Assembly: GCF_038502225.1 (NCBI RefSeq)
Contig: NC_091300.1
Span: forward strand, 46,351,319 to 46,415,318
Direction: 5' to 3'
From: Cherax quadricarinatus
Lineage: Eukaryota > Arthropoda > Malacostraca > Decapoda > Parastacidae
Length of the DNA: 64,000 bases
Below are positions 1-11,792 of this stretch, one piece after another. Made by a program: the position numbers and the translations under genes. Below the pieces are notes generated by a model, which had not been told where the DNA came from, ran no database searches, and was given only the letters and a program-made list of their open reading frames with translations. Position 1 is the stretch's first letter; the number at the start of each line of letters is the position of its first letter.

Positions 1-360
1 GGCTGACAGGCTGGACGTGATGAGGCTGCAGTAACAAGCGAAGATGGTACTCTCTGCTTCTCATGACATCCTGCTAATGTAATCCATATAAGGAGAAATC
101 CTTGTTCTGTGATGGGTGTTGACATCATAATCACATTTCCACACACATACGTTGTTAACTCACACCACACACGCACACAATTCACAACACCACCTTTCCC
201 GAGGCTTAAAGTGTATAGCATCCCAGTTTACACTCCCACGTTACAGTGCCCATATAGGAGCAAAGGCCATCACGGCGCCCTACTCTACATCAGCAAGGAT
301 GGCAACACTAGATAAATCACACATAAGATGCGCACTTGTCTGACCACTGCTGACGCCACC
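1..360. other. No recognisable feature
   Basis: I see no coding similarity, RNA gene or clear repeat here. The short open frames lack any family resemblance. A CA-rich patch lies near 140-190. Confidence 0.4.
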
Positions 361-384
361 TTGTTGATATGTTCACCGGCTCTA

Positions 385-695
385 CCTGCTTCCTGAAGGA
401 AGGTCTCGCCTTCCTCTGCGTTCTCAGCACTTCCTGAAGGTAGTACTCGTCTTCCACTGTGTTATTAGTAATTTCTGAAGATAGTACTCGTCTTCCACTG
501 CGTTCTTAGTACTTCCTGAAGGTAGTACTCGCCCTCCACTGCTGTCTTAGTACTTCTGCAAGGGAGTACTCTTCTTCCACTGTGTTCTTAGTACTTCCTG
601 AAGATAGTACTAATATTCCATTAGTACTTCCTGAGGGTAATACTCGCCTTCCTCTGCATTCTTATTACTTCCTGAAGGTAGTACTCGTCTTCTAA
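385..695. repeat. Degenerate minisatellite, unit about 41 bp
   Basis: About seven diverged copies of a unit containing acttcctgaaggtagtactc followed by a pyrimidine-rich half ending in gttcttagt. Units differ by substitutions and small indels, so the array is old. Confidence 0.75.
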
Positions 696-735
696 GTTGA
701 ATTCTCTGTGAGGCACTACGTGTTTAAAGTGTACT

Positions 736-2640
736 CTATGGCGCCTAGTCGCCAAGGCTGCAGTAAGAAGGGTGAGTCAAGAGGCTGCAGCAATGCTGAA
801 ACCAACTCAGCTCGGTTTTGGCGTTCAACATGGCTGTGAAGCAGCTGCCCACGCAGCACGAGTGTATATCACCAACATGTCCGATGAAAAAGCCTTGGTC
901 AAATTGGACTTTGCCAAAGCTTTCAACTCAGTCAGAAGGGATGCTGCTCTCCAAGCAGTTTATAGAAACTTCCCTTCCCTTTATACCTTCATAGAATCAT
1001 GTTATAGCGTGACTTCCAAACTATTGTTTGGGGACCATGAAATTGACTCATGTGAGGGCGTGCAACAGGGATACCCTCTCGCCCCCTTTCTATTCTGTTT
1101 GGTCATCAAGGAAGTCACAGAAGCAGTCTCCAGTGAGCTCAATATCTGGTTCCTGGACGATGATACCCTAGCTGGCACAACAGAATCTCTCCTAGAGGAC
1201 ATCAGTAAAATTAAAGACATGGGAGAAAGCCTGGGCCTTTCTTTAAATCCCACGAAATGTGAAATAGTTTCTACCAATCGACAGATGATCCAGAGTATTA
1301 GTGCCGTTTTACCAGGAGCACGAGACATTGATCCAGCCAATAGCACTCTCCTTGGTGCTCCTCTTGGGTCCAGTGCCATCGATCTGATCCTAGAAAAAAA
1401 AATCTCAAACCTCCGGACGATGGAAAGCAGGATGAAAGATAGTGACACACATGATGCCTTCTACCTACTCACCAGGTGTCTGTCAATCCCAAAACTTACT
1501 TACTTTCTGAGATGCTCCCTAGCCTTCAGCAGTCCAGAACTCAATTAATATGACTCTCTCCTTTAGACCATGCTAGAGAGTGTATTGAATCTTTCCCTTG
1601 AAGATGGACAGTGGCTGCAAGCCTCACTTCCGGTCAGGCTTGGGGGGCTGGGAGTACGCAGATCCTCCCAGATTGCTTTACCAGCTTTCCTATCCTCTTC
1701 CATAGCATCAAACGAGTTGATAAGACAAATTCTTCCTGATACCCTCAGTGACTCAGTCAGGCTGGGATGGCCCAATCGCTGAAAAGGTGCTTGCCAATAT
1801 GCTCAGGGCTGCCACATCAGATAAGGAGACTGCTCGTCTCCAGGCTGTAAGCGCACCTCACTCCGAGGACTTCCTCCAAACAGTTCTCATATCGGCAATG
1901 GGAACGCGACTCGACCTTAAGACCCTCCGCTCTGCGCCTTGCTGCCCCATTTCACACAGAATATATGCGTATTTGCGGCGAAGCGCAAGCAGACCAATAT
2001 GGTCTACATGGTCTTAACTGTTCCAGAACCAAGGGCTGGCATGCAAGACACAATGAGGTCAATGACATCATAAAGAGAACCCTTGCTACAGCTGGATGCC
2101 CAGCCGAGAGGCAGCACCGATCACTAACAGCCAACAATACCCACAACCCAGCAAACCGCCCAGACGGGATCACCATCTATCCTTGGAAGAATGGCAAGTT
2201 CTTAGCATGGAACTATACCTGTGTGTCCACACTGGCTGACATCTATATCCATCACAGTGTGGGGCGACAGGGAGGAGCTGCTGACCACAGGGAGGAGTAC
2301 AAGATCATCAAGTACAGGGACATAAGCCAACAGTATCAATTTGTCCCAGTGGGATCAGAGACCTTGGGATCATGGGGAAAAAATGCAACACGTTTCCTTA
2401 AAGAATTGGGTTCCAGACTCATCGACACCACCAGGGACCCAAGAGTAGCCACTTTCATGTTCCAGTGCCTCAGCGTGGCCATCCATAGGGGAAATGCTTG
2501 CAGCATACATGGCTCGCGTCCGGCTTCGGAGGAGCTGAATGAAATTCTTCATCTTTAATACATTGTACCATTGTATTCATGTTTGTGTTTTCTGTAAATG
2601 TATTCTGTTTATTAATAAATGTTCACATAGAATATAAAAT
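736..2640 (+). pseudogene. LINE R: broken non-LTR retrotransposon, RT plus restriction-like endonuclease region
   Basis: The frame is open from about 736 (L-W-R-L-V-A-K) with no initiating ATG, so the element is 5'-truncated. Motif A reads V-K-L-D-F-A-K-A-F-N-S, motif B is G-V-Q-Q-G-Y-P-L, and motif C is F-L-D-D, so the catalytic aspartates survive. An in-frame TAA lies at 1546-1548. Frame changes occur near 1770 and near 1965. The last frame (1965-2558) carries a C-C-H-type cluster (C-G-E ... H-G-L-N-C ... R-H-N-E-V) then R-P-D, a layout like the C-terminal restriction-like endonuclease of R2-type LINEs. The region where a catalytic Asp is expected reads A-W-N-Y-T-C-V-S-T. A 3' tail follows with AATAAA at 2614-2619. 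Clade assignment is from memory of similar proteins and is uncertain. Confidence 0.75.
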
Positions 2641-2764
2641 ATGGGGGTTGGTAGAAGAAGAATATATTCGAACAGCTCCGGGAAGAACCTTGAGTTTTCC
2701 CTTAGGTACGTTTATTGTCTTCTCTGAGGATGAGGGTCCCTAGTCCAGATATAGAGGTGGTACT

Positions 2765-3526
<762 letters not shown>

Positions 3527-3912
3527 TGTCGTGCCGAATAGGCAGAACTTGCGATCTTGGCTTAAATAGCAACGCTCATCTTGCCATATAGGACAAGTGA
3601 AAATTTGTGTATGCAATAATGTCGCCAAAATCATTCTGAACCTAACGAAAAAATTATATTTCACTGTGTTTGTTTAGTATTAAATTATTGTAAACAAATC
3701 TAAATTATATTTAGTTGGGTTAGGCTAAAATAAATTACTCTTGTTTTAATAAGGTTAGGTAAGTTTTCTAAGATTCTTTTGGTGGAAAATTAAAAATTTT
3801 TACATTAACATTAATGAAAAAAATATATCTTTAAACGTATAAGAGAAAATTTCAGAAAGGATTTAATTTTAAATGAGTTGTTGCTAATTGACCAGTTTTA
3901 CATATTCGGCAC

Positions 3913-3916
<4 letters not shown>
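3527..3916 (+). mobile_element. MITE-like TIR element, copy 2
   Basis: About 390 bp, same orientation as copy 1 and clearly homologous along its whole length. Ends are tgtcgtgccgaata and tattcggcacgaca, a perfect 14-bp inverted repeat. Flanked by TA on both sides. Confidence 0.82.

Positions 3917-3990
<74 letters not shown>
3917..3990. repeat. (TA)n microsatellite
   Basis: TA tract that ends exactly where a LINE A reading frame begins at 3991. Confidence 0.95.
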
Positions 3991-3995
<5 letters not shown>

Positions 3996-5349
3996 GAGAG
4001 CATGCATAGTTCCTTTGTATAAAGGCAAAGGGGATAAAAGAGAGTGCAAAAATTATAGGGGGATAAGTCTGCTGAGTATACCTGGTAAAGTGTATGGTAG
4101 AGTTATTATTGAAAGAATTAAGAGTAAGACGGAGAATAGGATAGCAGATGAACAAGGAGGCTTTAGGAAAGGTAGGGGGTGTGTGGACCAGGTGTTTACA
4201 GTGAAACATATAAGTGAACAGTATTTAGATAAGGCTAAAGAGGTCTTTGTGGCATTTATGGATTTGGAAAAGGCGTATGACAGGGTGGATAGGGGGGCAA
4301 TGTGGCAGATGTTGCAAGTGTATGGTGTAGGAGGTAGGTTACTGAAAGCCGTGAAGAGTTTTTACGAGGATAGTGAGGCTCAAGTTAGAGTATGTAGGAA
4401 AGAGGGATATTATTTCCCAGTAAAAGTAGGCCTTAGACAAGGATGTGTGATGTCACCGTGGTTGTTTAATATATTTATAGATGGGGTTGTAAGAGAAGTA
4501 AATGCGAGGGTCTTGGCAAGAGGCGTGGAGTTAAAAGATAAAGAATCACACACAAAGTGGGAGTTGTCACAGCTGCTCTTTGCTGATGACACTGTGCTCT
4601 TGGGAGATTCTGAAGAGAAGTTGCAGAGATTGGTGGATGAATTTGGAAGGGTGTGCAAAAGAAGAAAATTAAAGGTAAATACAGGAAAGAGTAAGGGTAT
4701 GAGGATAACAAAAAGATTAGGTGATGAAAGATTGAATATCAGATTGGAGGGAGAGAGTATGGAGGAGGTGAATGTATTCAGATATTTGGGAGTGGACGTG
4801 TCAGCGGATGGGTCTATGAAAGATGAGGTGAATCATAGAATTGATGATGGGAAAAGAGTGAGTGGTGCACTTAGGAGTCTGTGGAGACAAAGAACTTTGT
4901 CCTTGGAGGCAAAGAGGGGAATGTATGAGAGTATAGTTTTACCAACGCTCTTATATGGGTGTGAAGCATGGGTGATGAATGTTGCAGCGAGGAGAAGGCT
5001 GGAGGCAGTGGAGATGTCATGTCTGAGGGCAATGTGTGGTGTGAATATAATGCAGAGAATTCGTAGTTTGGAAATTAGGAGGAGGTGCGGGATTACCAAA
5101 ACTGTTGTCCAGAGGGCTGAGGAAGGGTTGTTGAGGTGGTTCGGACATGTAGAGAGAATGGAGCGAAACAGAATGACTTCAAGAGTGTATCAGTCTGTAG
5201 TGGAAGGAAGGCGGGGTAGGGGTCGGCCTAGGAAAGGTTGGAGAGAGGGGGTAAAGGAGGTTTTGTGTGCGAGGGGCTTGGACTTCCAGCAGGCATGCGT
5301 GAGCGTGTTTGATAGGAGTGAATGGAGACAAATGGTTTTTAATGCTTGA
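3991..5349 (+). CDS. LINE A reverse transcriptase, C-terminal part (partial)
   Basis: Frame is open from tgg at 3991 with no ATG at the start, so this is an internal entry ([12 protein letters not shown]). Motif A is [10 protein letters not shown], motif B is [10 protein letters not shown], motif C is F-A-D-D. After RT come C-E-A-W and the basic [10 protein letters not shown] segment. No internal stop is present over about 450 codons, so the copy is young, but the N-terminal endonuclease is missing. It would act with element RNA in target-primed reverse transcription; this truncated copy should not be autonomous. Confidence 0.85.
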
Positions 5350-5605
5350 CGTGCTGTTGGAGTGTGAGCAAAGTAACATTTATGAAGGGGTTCAGGGAAA
5401 CCGGCAGGCCGGACTTGAGTCCTGGAGATGGGAAGTACAGTGCCTGCACTCTGAAGGAGGGGTGTTAATGTTGCAGTTTAAAAACTGTAGTGTAAAGCAC
5501 CCTTCTGGCAAGACAGTGATGGAGTGAATGATGGTGAAAGTTTTTCTTTTTCGGGCCACCCTGTCTTGGTGGGAATCGGCCAGTGTGATGATAAAATAAA
5601 TAATG

Positions 5606-5612
<7 letters not shown>
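3991..5612 (+). mobile_element. LINE A copy A0 (RTE-like), 5'-truncated
   Basis: RT frame starts at the (TA)n junction and runs to a stop at 5347-5349, then a 3' UTR containing a gggccaccctg / tgggaatcggcc stem and a tail of gataataaaataa-type repeats. That tail style and the W-F-G-H-V-E-R ... R-G-R-P-R-K C-terminus are typical of RTE-like LINEs. It is homologous to copies at 13.4-19.95, 42.9-44.7, 49.3-52.0 and 58.5-60.4 kb. Confidence 0.85.

Positions 5613-5690
<78 letters not shown>
5613..5690. repeat. (TA)n microsatellite
   Basis: TA tract directly after the LINE A tail. Confidence 0.95.
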
Positions 5691-5949
5691 ATCACATATA
5701 TGTATGTGTGTGTGTGAAAGAAATCGCAGTAAAACGTGTGGTTGCGCTGTGAAAATAGGAAATGAAACCTGAGTGCTTTCATGTGCTTACACACACACAT
5801 ATTCAGAGGAATATGAAGAAGAGGCAAGAGAAGCATATTTTAAATGTTAATTTCTGAGCTAACACGTCACTCAGAGAAGGTGACAACACCTCACAAAAAT
5901 CTGTGCCTCGCATGTTTGTCCAGCATCAAGTTAAATTGTTTATCTGATA
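5691..5949. other. No recognisable gene
   Basis: Contains short GT- and CA-rich patches. I could not assign it to any family seen elsewhere in the window. Confidence 0.4.
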
Positions 5950-6420
5950 ATACATAAAGGTGGTGACCCTACAGACGTAAACAACTATAGACTAATATCA
6001 AACTTACCATTGCTATCCAAAATCTTCGAGAAACTCGTGCACAGGAGACTATATTCATTTATAACGTCACAAAACATACTCAACCCCTGCCAATTTGGAT
6101 TCAGGAAAAATAAAAGCACTAATGATGCAATTATAAAAATGCTAGACCTGCTTTACACAGCATTGGAAAATAAGGAATATCCGCTAGGAATTTTTATTGA
6201 CCTAAGAAAAGCGTTTGACACAGTAGACCACGGCATCCTACTCCACAAACTTGACCACTATGGTATAAGAGGCCATGCGCTTGCATATTTTAAATCCTAC
6301 CTTTCTAATAGGTATCAGTATGTCACCATTAAAGACACAGCCTCATCAATACGGCCACTTGATACTGGAGTTCCGCTGGGAAGTGTCCTTGGACCCCTGC
6401 TCTTCCTCATTTACATCAAT
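5950..6420 (+). CDS. LINE C reverse transcriptase, N-terminal part (interrupted by SINE)
   Basis: Contains N-N-Y-R-L-I-S-N-L-P, F-G-F-R-K-N-K-S-T, motif A F-I-D-L-R-K-A-F-D-T-V and motif B G-V-P-L-G-S-V-L-G-P. The frame enters from an unclear 5' edge near 5950 without an ATG and is broken at codon aat (6418-6420) by the SINE. Reaction expected: RNA-templated DNA synthesis at a nicked target. This piece alone cannot be active. Confidence 0.82.
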
Positions 6421-6710
6421 AAGATTTAAGATTTCGTTCGGATTTTTAACCCCGGAGGGTTAGCCACCCAGGATAACCCAAGAAAGTCAGTGCGTCATCG
6501 AGGACTGTAACTTATTTCCATTGGGGTCCTTAATCTTGTCCCTCAGGATGCGACCAACACCAGTCGACTAACACCCAGGTACCTATTTGCTGCTAGGTGA
6601 ACAGGACAATAGGTGTAAGGAAACGTGTCGGAATTTCCACCCGCCGGGAATCGAACCCGGGCCCTCCGTGTGTGAAGCGGGAGTTTTAGCCACCAGACCA
6701 CCGGGCCACC
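6421..6710 (-). mobile_element. tRNA-derived SINE (type 1a) inside LINE C1
   Basis: Read on the minus strand it starts with a tRNA-like head: ggtggcccggtggtctggtgg (A-box region) and ggttcgattcc (B box) with a perfect T-arm stem ccggg/cccgg. A body and an atctt-type tail follow. The LINE C codons on the two sides rejoin in frame. The only duplicated target bases I can see are aat (6418-6420 and 6711-6713). The copy at 62139-62435 is nearly identical. Confidence 0.88.
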
Positions 6711-7589
6711 AATGATCTTCCAAATATATCCCAACACCTGAAACCCATTCTCTTTGCTGAAGATACGACTTATGTCATCTCCCACCCTAATCTTGCCACC
6801 CTCAACACCATTGTTAACGAGGAGCTGCTCAAAATATCGACTTGGATGACAGCCAATAAACTTACACTTAACACTGGCAAAACCTACTATAGTATGTTTG
6901 GTAGCAGAGCAGGTGTTGCGCAACTTAACATTAAGATCGACAACACTCTAATTGCCAGACATAATGAGGGCAAATTCCTTGGCCTATACCTCGACAACAA
7001 CCTAAATTTCAGCACCCATATCCAACACATAACAAAAAAAGTATCCAAAATGGTGGGGATCCTCTCCAAGATACGATACTACGTGCTGCAAACTGCCCTT
7101 CTCACACTATACCATTCACTTATATATCCACACCTCACCTATGCTATCTGTGCTCGGGGTTCAACTGCAGCAACACACCTAAAGCCAATAATAACCCAAC
7201 AAAAAGCCGCAGTAAGAATAATCACTAAATCCCATCCTGGCAACACCCCCCCCCCCCCACTCTTCATAGATCTAAACTTACTCCCTGTTCAGAACATCCA
7301 CACTTACTACTGTGCAATCTATATCTACAGGACCTTAAATTCCAATATTAACCTTGACCTAAAACGCTTTCTTGATAGTTGTGACAGGATCCACAGACAT
7401 AACACAAGACACAAACATCTCTATGACATTCCCCGTGTTCAACTAAACCTTTACAAAAATTCAATGTATTTCAAAGGACCTAAAATCTGGAACACCCTAC
7501 CTGAAAACTTTAGAACTGCAGACACATTCATCACTTTCAAAACTACGGTTAGAAAACATCTTATCTCCCTGATCCACCCCGACAACTAA
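6711..7589 (+). CDS. LINE C reverse transcriptase, C-terminal part
   Basis: Continues from the SINE edge: N-D-L-P-N-I-S, then motif C reading L-F-A-E-D-T-T instead of the usual F-A-D-D (GAA at 6759-6761). The thumb-like region and the H-N-T-R-H ... G-P-K-I-W-N C-terminal block follow, as in LINE C2 and C3. A run of thirteen C residues near 7246-7258 encodes a proline stretch. Stop at 7587-7589. Confidence 0.85.
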   Translation, partial: NDLPNISQHLKPILFAEDTTYVISHPNLATLNTIVNEELLKISTWMTANKLTLNTGKTYYSMFGSRAGVAQLNIKIDNTLIARHNEGKFLGLYLDNNLNFSTHIQHITKKVSKMVGILSKIRYYVLQTALLTLYHSLIYPHLTYAICARGSTAATHLKPIITQQKAAVRIITKSHPGNTPPPPLFIDLNLLPVQNIHTYYCAIYIYRTLNSNINLDLKRFLDSCDRIHRHNTRHKHLYDIPRVQLNLYKNSMYFKGPKIWNTLPENFRTADTFITFKTTVRKHLISLIHPDN

Positions 7590-7899
7590 CTACATGATAA
7601 CCACCTGGTGGTTCACAATTACACTCACTCACCCACTGACTATAAACCCAGAAATACTAATCTTAATCTTAAAAATATAAATCCTAACTAGTCATAAGTT
7701 TGTCTATGATACTCCAATATAGACAATTTGTATTGTGCCAAAACAAAAGCATTCACATTGCTAAACTCACAAATTATGATGTAGTAAACCTCACAATACC
7801 CAAAACCTGTAAACCCCACATTGTAACCCTTATAGAGAATAAACTTGAATTGAAGAACACAATGTATTTTTATGAAAAATATTTTTACCTTTAGAATTA

Positions 7900-8760
7900 T
7901 AATCAATATTCTAGACTATAAAATTGTCAAGTTTATAGATACCAGAACTTAAATTTGAAAAATGTTGTACATCATGCTTGATAAGAGATGTTTTCACAAT
8001 ATTTCATTGAACTGTAGAATTACAGGAAAGTAATTCCTTGGCATTAGTCCAATCTACACATGGCCAGTATCCCTTACATGAGTGAGCAAGGCACTGGACT
8101 CTTGACCATTAGACATTACACATCTATATCGTTTAATTCTGGTCTCAAAAGATCTGGCAGCTTGTCCTAAATAAAAGGTATCACAACTTTTACATGGGCT
8201 AGAGTATACATAATCCTAAGATTCTATGGGGTAATTTTTAATGAATTTTTATTTCACGGTATTCTCATATTTAAAGATAACTTTAACAGGAGCTTGTGGG
8301 AGCTGAGACAGAGTTTCATCATACGATAAAAAGCAACAAATTCCCAAGTTTATACTCGGTATTTAAGGTTGTGTCTTGTAGAGTGTATTATTTGTAGCTT
8401 CATGAAAAGCTTTTTGTGATTTGCAGAATGATCCCGAGAGAGATGTCTGTGACGGGCTGTTATTGGGATGCTGGCTACAATTTCTTCATAACATTTATTA
8501 AAATAAAACTCGTCAAGTTCTTCTAACCCTAAATGCTTCTTGACGTTGCTAGCAGAAAAGTTGTAATCTCTGAGTTCTGAAGCTGCTGAATTCTCTCCGG
8601 AGTTTCTTTCAGTTCATTCTCAATATCGTCAATGTTTGTTTTACATGACTCATCTGTCGGGGATCTAGAAATTTGCTGAGTATCGAGTCAGTGGTATAAC
8701 TCTCGAGCCTAGTTATTATGGACACAGACAGCTGATAATGTGCTACCCAAGCGTGAAAAT
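7900..8760 (-). pseudogene. PLE3: decayed Penelope-like element, GIY-YIG end recognisable
   Basis: On the minus strand, around 8210 down to 8040, a frame reads C-D-T-F-Y-L-G-Q-A-A-R-S-F-E-T-R, then S-A-L-L-T-H-V-R-D-T-G-H. This matches residue for residue the pattern of the GIY-YIG region of the two clearer PLEs here. Further on, around 7995-7917, S-L-I-K-H-D-V-Q ... S-G-I-Y-K-L-D-N matches their C-terminal block. Upstream (about 8530-8340), E-E-L-D-E-F-Y-F-N-K fits the linker region of a PLE. Stops and frameshifts are frequent, so this is an old copy. The 5' limit is uncertain. Confidence 0.65.
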
Positions 8761-9050
8761 CTTGGAACACTCAAAGCTTTGTTGATGAAATGTTTCAGAT
8801 GTTGTCCTTGATACAATATTTTTGAGACTAAACAATTTCTTTTACTGTAATGTATAGCAGTGTTGTGAAAAAGTTTTAACAAAAAGATAACTCGGCAACA
8901 AGATTCAATTTACTTCATTCAAATGATGGAAAATGTGTGTTATTTAAACAATACATTGAAATGGCTGTTTTTTTTTTTCAGCGATGCCATGTAACGTGGG
9001 TAGGCTCATTCTGACTAAGCTTATACTTTGGTAGTTCATTATAATCAATT
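8761..9050. other. No recognisable feature
   Basis: AT-rich sequence, possibly more of the decayed PLE upstream. I cannot support a specific call. Confidence 0.35.
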
Positions 9051-9417
9051 GGTCAATTAGCAAGAACTCATTTAAAATTAAGTCCTTTCTAAAATTTTCT
9101 CTTATACGTTTATAGATATATTTTTTTCATTAATGTTAATGGAAAAAATTTTCATTTTGCACCAAAAGAATCTTAGAAAACTTACCTAACCTTATTATAA
9201 CAAGAACAATTTATTTTACCCTAACCCAACTAAATATATTTTAGATTTGTTTATAATAATTTAATACTAAACAAACACAGTGAAATATATTTTTTTCGTT
9301 AGGTTCAGAATAATTTTGGCTAAATTATTGCATACACAAATTTTCACTTGTCCTATATGGCAAGATGAGCGTTGCTATTTAAGCCAAGATCGCAAGTTCT
9401 GCCTATTCGGCACGACA
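9051..9417 (-). mobile_element. MITE-like TIR element, copy 3, one end lost
   Basis: Homologous to copies 1 and 2 but inverted. The right end keeps ctattcggcacgaca next to (TA)n. The left end starts at ggtcaattagcaag, so its outer TIR (about 25 bp) is missing. Confidence 0.8.
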
Positions 9418-9431
9418 TATACATATATATA

Positions 9432-9487
<56 letters not shown>
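9418..9487. repeat. (TA)n microsatellite
   Basis: TA tract with minor interruptions, flanking TIR copy 3. Confidence 0.95.
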
Positions 9488-9489
<2 letters not shown>

Positions 9490-9514
9490 GCCATGCCTAA
9501 CAAAACGAACTTGC

Positions 9515-10305
9515 TGAGTTCAGTGTCCAGTAAGGTCCCTTCGTTCAGTGCCAAGTAGTGTCCCATTGTTCAGTGTCCAGTAGTATCCTCTTGTTCAGTG
9601 TCCAGTAGTGTCCCATTGTTCAGCGTCCAGTAGCATCCTCTTGTTCAGTGTCCAGTAGTGTCCCCTTGTTCAGTGTCCAGTAGTGTCCCCTTGTTCAGTG
9701 TCAAGTAGTGTCACCTTGTTCAGTGTCCAGTAGTGTCCCCTTGTTCAGTGTCCAGTAGTGTCCCCTTGTTTAGTGTCCAGTAGTGTCCTCTTATTCAGTG
9801 TCAAGTAGTGTCACCTTTTTCAGTGTCCAGTAGTGTCCCCTTGTTCAGTGTCCAGTAGTGTCCCCTTGTTCAGTGTCCAGTAGTGTCCCCTTGTTCAGTG
9901 TCCAGTAGTGTCCCCTTGTTCAGTGTCCAGTAGTGTCCCCTTGTTCAGTGTCCAGTAGTGTCCCCTTGTTCAGTGTCCAGTAGTGTCCCCTTGTTCAGTG
10001 TCCAGTAGTGTCCCCTTGTTCAGTGTCAAGTAGTGTCACCTTTTTCAGTGTCCAGTAGTGTCACCTTGTTCAGTGTCCAGTAGTGTCCCCTTGTTCAGTG
10101 TCAAGTAGTGTCACCTTTTTCAGTGTCCAGTAGTGTCACCTTGTTCAGTGTCCAGTAGTGTCCCCTTGTTCAGTGTCAAGTAGTGTCACCTTGTTCAGTG
10201 TCCGGTAGTGTCACCTTGTTCAGTGTCCAGTAGTTTCCCCTTATTCAGTATCCAGTAGTGTCTCCTTGCTCAGTGTCCAGTAGTGTCCTCTTGTTCGGCT
10301 TAGTA
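9515..10305. repeat. Minisatellite, unit 25 bp
   Basis: About 31 direct copies of a 25-bp unit built from ttgttcagtgtccagtag plus tgtcccc, with variants (tcaag, tcacc, ttttt). There are no unique spacers, so it is not a CRISPR array. Confidence 0.92.
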
Positions 10306-10754
10306 TTCAGTCGTGTCGTCTTGTCCTGGATCTTGTCCTTTTTGAAGTGTCATCTTATCTACCTCATTTTTGCACTGGGCAAGATGTCTGTCTCGTACAT
10401 TGTTTCGTCCTAGCCACTTTACTCCCTTTACCCAGCACTCAGGGCTTTGACATTCTTCACCTTGTACCAGCCTCATTCCTCCTGTATTTTTTCAGGACTG
10501 CGTGTGTGCCTCACAATGTATGAGAAGACAAGGATAAAATACACATCTTGGAAGATATAATGATTACAGTAAGAATGCCGTGTTTATAAAAGAACACATG
10601 ATGAGGAATGAGAGGTAATTAGTACTGAACTCACAGGACGGGTATCACCTCACTTGCTTTCATCAAGATCTCTTAACCAGCATCAAGGAACCTGTCCCGA
10701 AATACTATAGCATTGTTAACTAACTTATTATAGCGACAGCTTATGACCAACACA
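10306..10754. other. No recognisable gene
   Basis: No coding similarity or family resemblance seen. Confidence 0.35.
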
Positions 10755-10755
10755 A

Positions 10756-11122
10756 GCTTTTCTTTGGAATGAATGACATTACAAGCTTGACCTTGTATTA
10801 AATGACCAACACAAGCTTGACCTTGTAATGAATGACCAACACAAGCTTGACCTTGTAATGAATGACCAACACAAGCTTGACCTTGTATTAAATGACCAAC
10901 ACAAGCTTGACCTTGTAATGAATGACCAACACAAGCTTGACCTTGTAATGAATGACCAACACAAGCTTGACCTTGTATTAAATGACCAACACAAGCTTGA
11001 CCTTGTAATGAATGACCAACACAAGCTTGACCTTGTAATGAATGACCAACACAAGCTTGACCTTGTAATGAATGACCAACACAAGCTTGACCTTGTAATG
11101 AATGACCAACACAAGCTTGTTT
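10756..11122. repeat. Minisatellite, unit 30 bp
   Basis: Twelve near-identical 30-bp units, each containing gaccaacacaagcttgacct (with a HindIII site aagctt). They vary only between aatgaatg and attaaatg. The unit divides by three, so both strands are open; these are not genes. Confidence 0.93.
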
Positions 11123-11404
11123 AGCACGTCACATAAGAATTTAACACGCACAAATATTGCATGTAACAGGGGCGTCAGGGTATACGTAATAGCACCTCTA
11201 TGGCCATTTTCAACTTAGTCACAACTCAGTGTTAACCTTTGTGGAGATTATGATTCTTACTGTCGAAGATGAGCTTGCATCACCCTTCCTCAGGTTATAG
11301 TGAAAGTGATTACATGGTAGTGAAGGAAGAGGAGGAGGGGAAGGAAGCAATTATACCCCCCATCCTTCTCCATGCCGCAGATATATGCATATAAGTATGT
11401 GTGT
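11123..11404. other. No recognisable feature
   Basis: Short unique stretch before a (TA)n tract. Confidence 0.35.
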
Positions 11405-11594
<190 letters not shown>

Positions 11595-11792
11595 ATAAGA
11601 TCACAGTAAACAGGTGATTTCAAAATATGCAAAACAACCACTCTGAAAGAATAGAGAAATTCCAAGCGCAACTTTAAAAGATTTATCAATTACATTTCTT
11701 GGGTATTTTAAATCATTACCTATTTCATAAATTTTGGATATTTCCTCATCTATGAACTCAGGACTACAAATTCGTAAAGCTCTCAAAAATAA

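Larger units (their letters stand above)
5950..7875 (+). mobile_element. LINE C copy C1 (CR1/L2-like), split by a SINE
   Basis: Open RT frame from about 5950 (I-H-K-G-G-D-P-T-D-V) to 6420, SINE insertion at 6421-6710, then the frame resumes at 6711 and runs to the stop at 7587-7589. A 3' UTR of about 270 bp ends with aataaacttgaattgaa. The antisense fragment at 23.7-24.25 kb has the same 3' UTR and shows the fuller (aattc)n terminal repeat. Apart from the SINE I see no stop or frameshift. The 5' part (endonuclease) is missing. Confidence 0.85.

Noticed and set aside
10779..11124. Repeating ten-residue frames on both strands
   Set aside because: Product of a 30-bp tandem repeat; both strands are open for the same reason.
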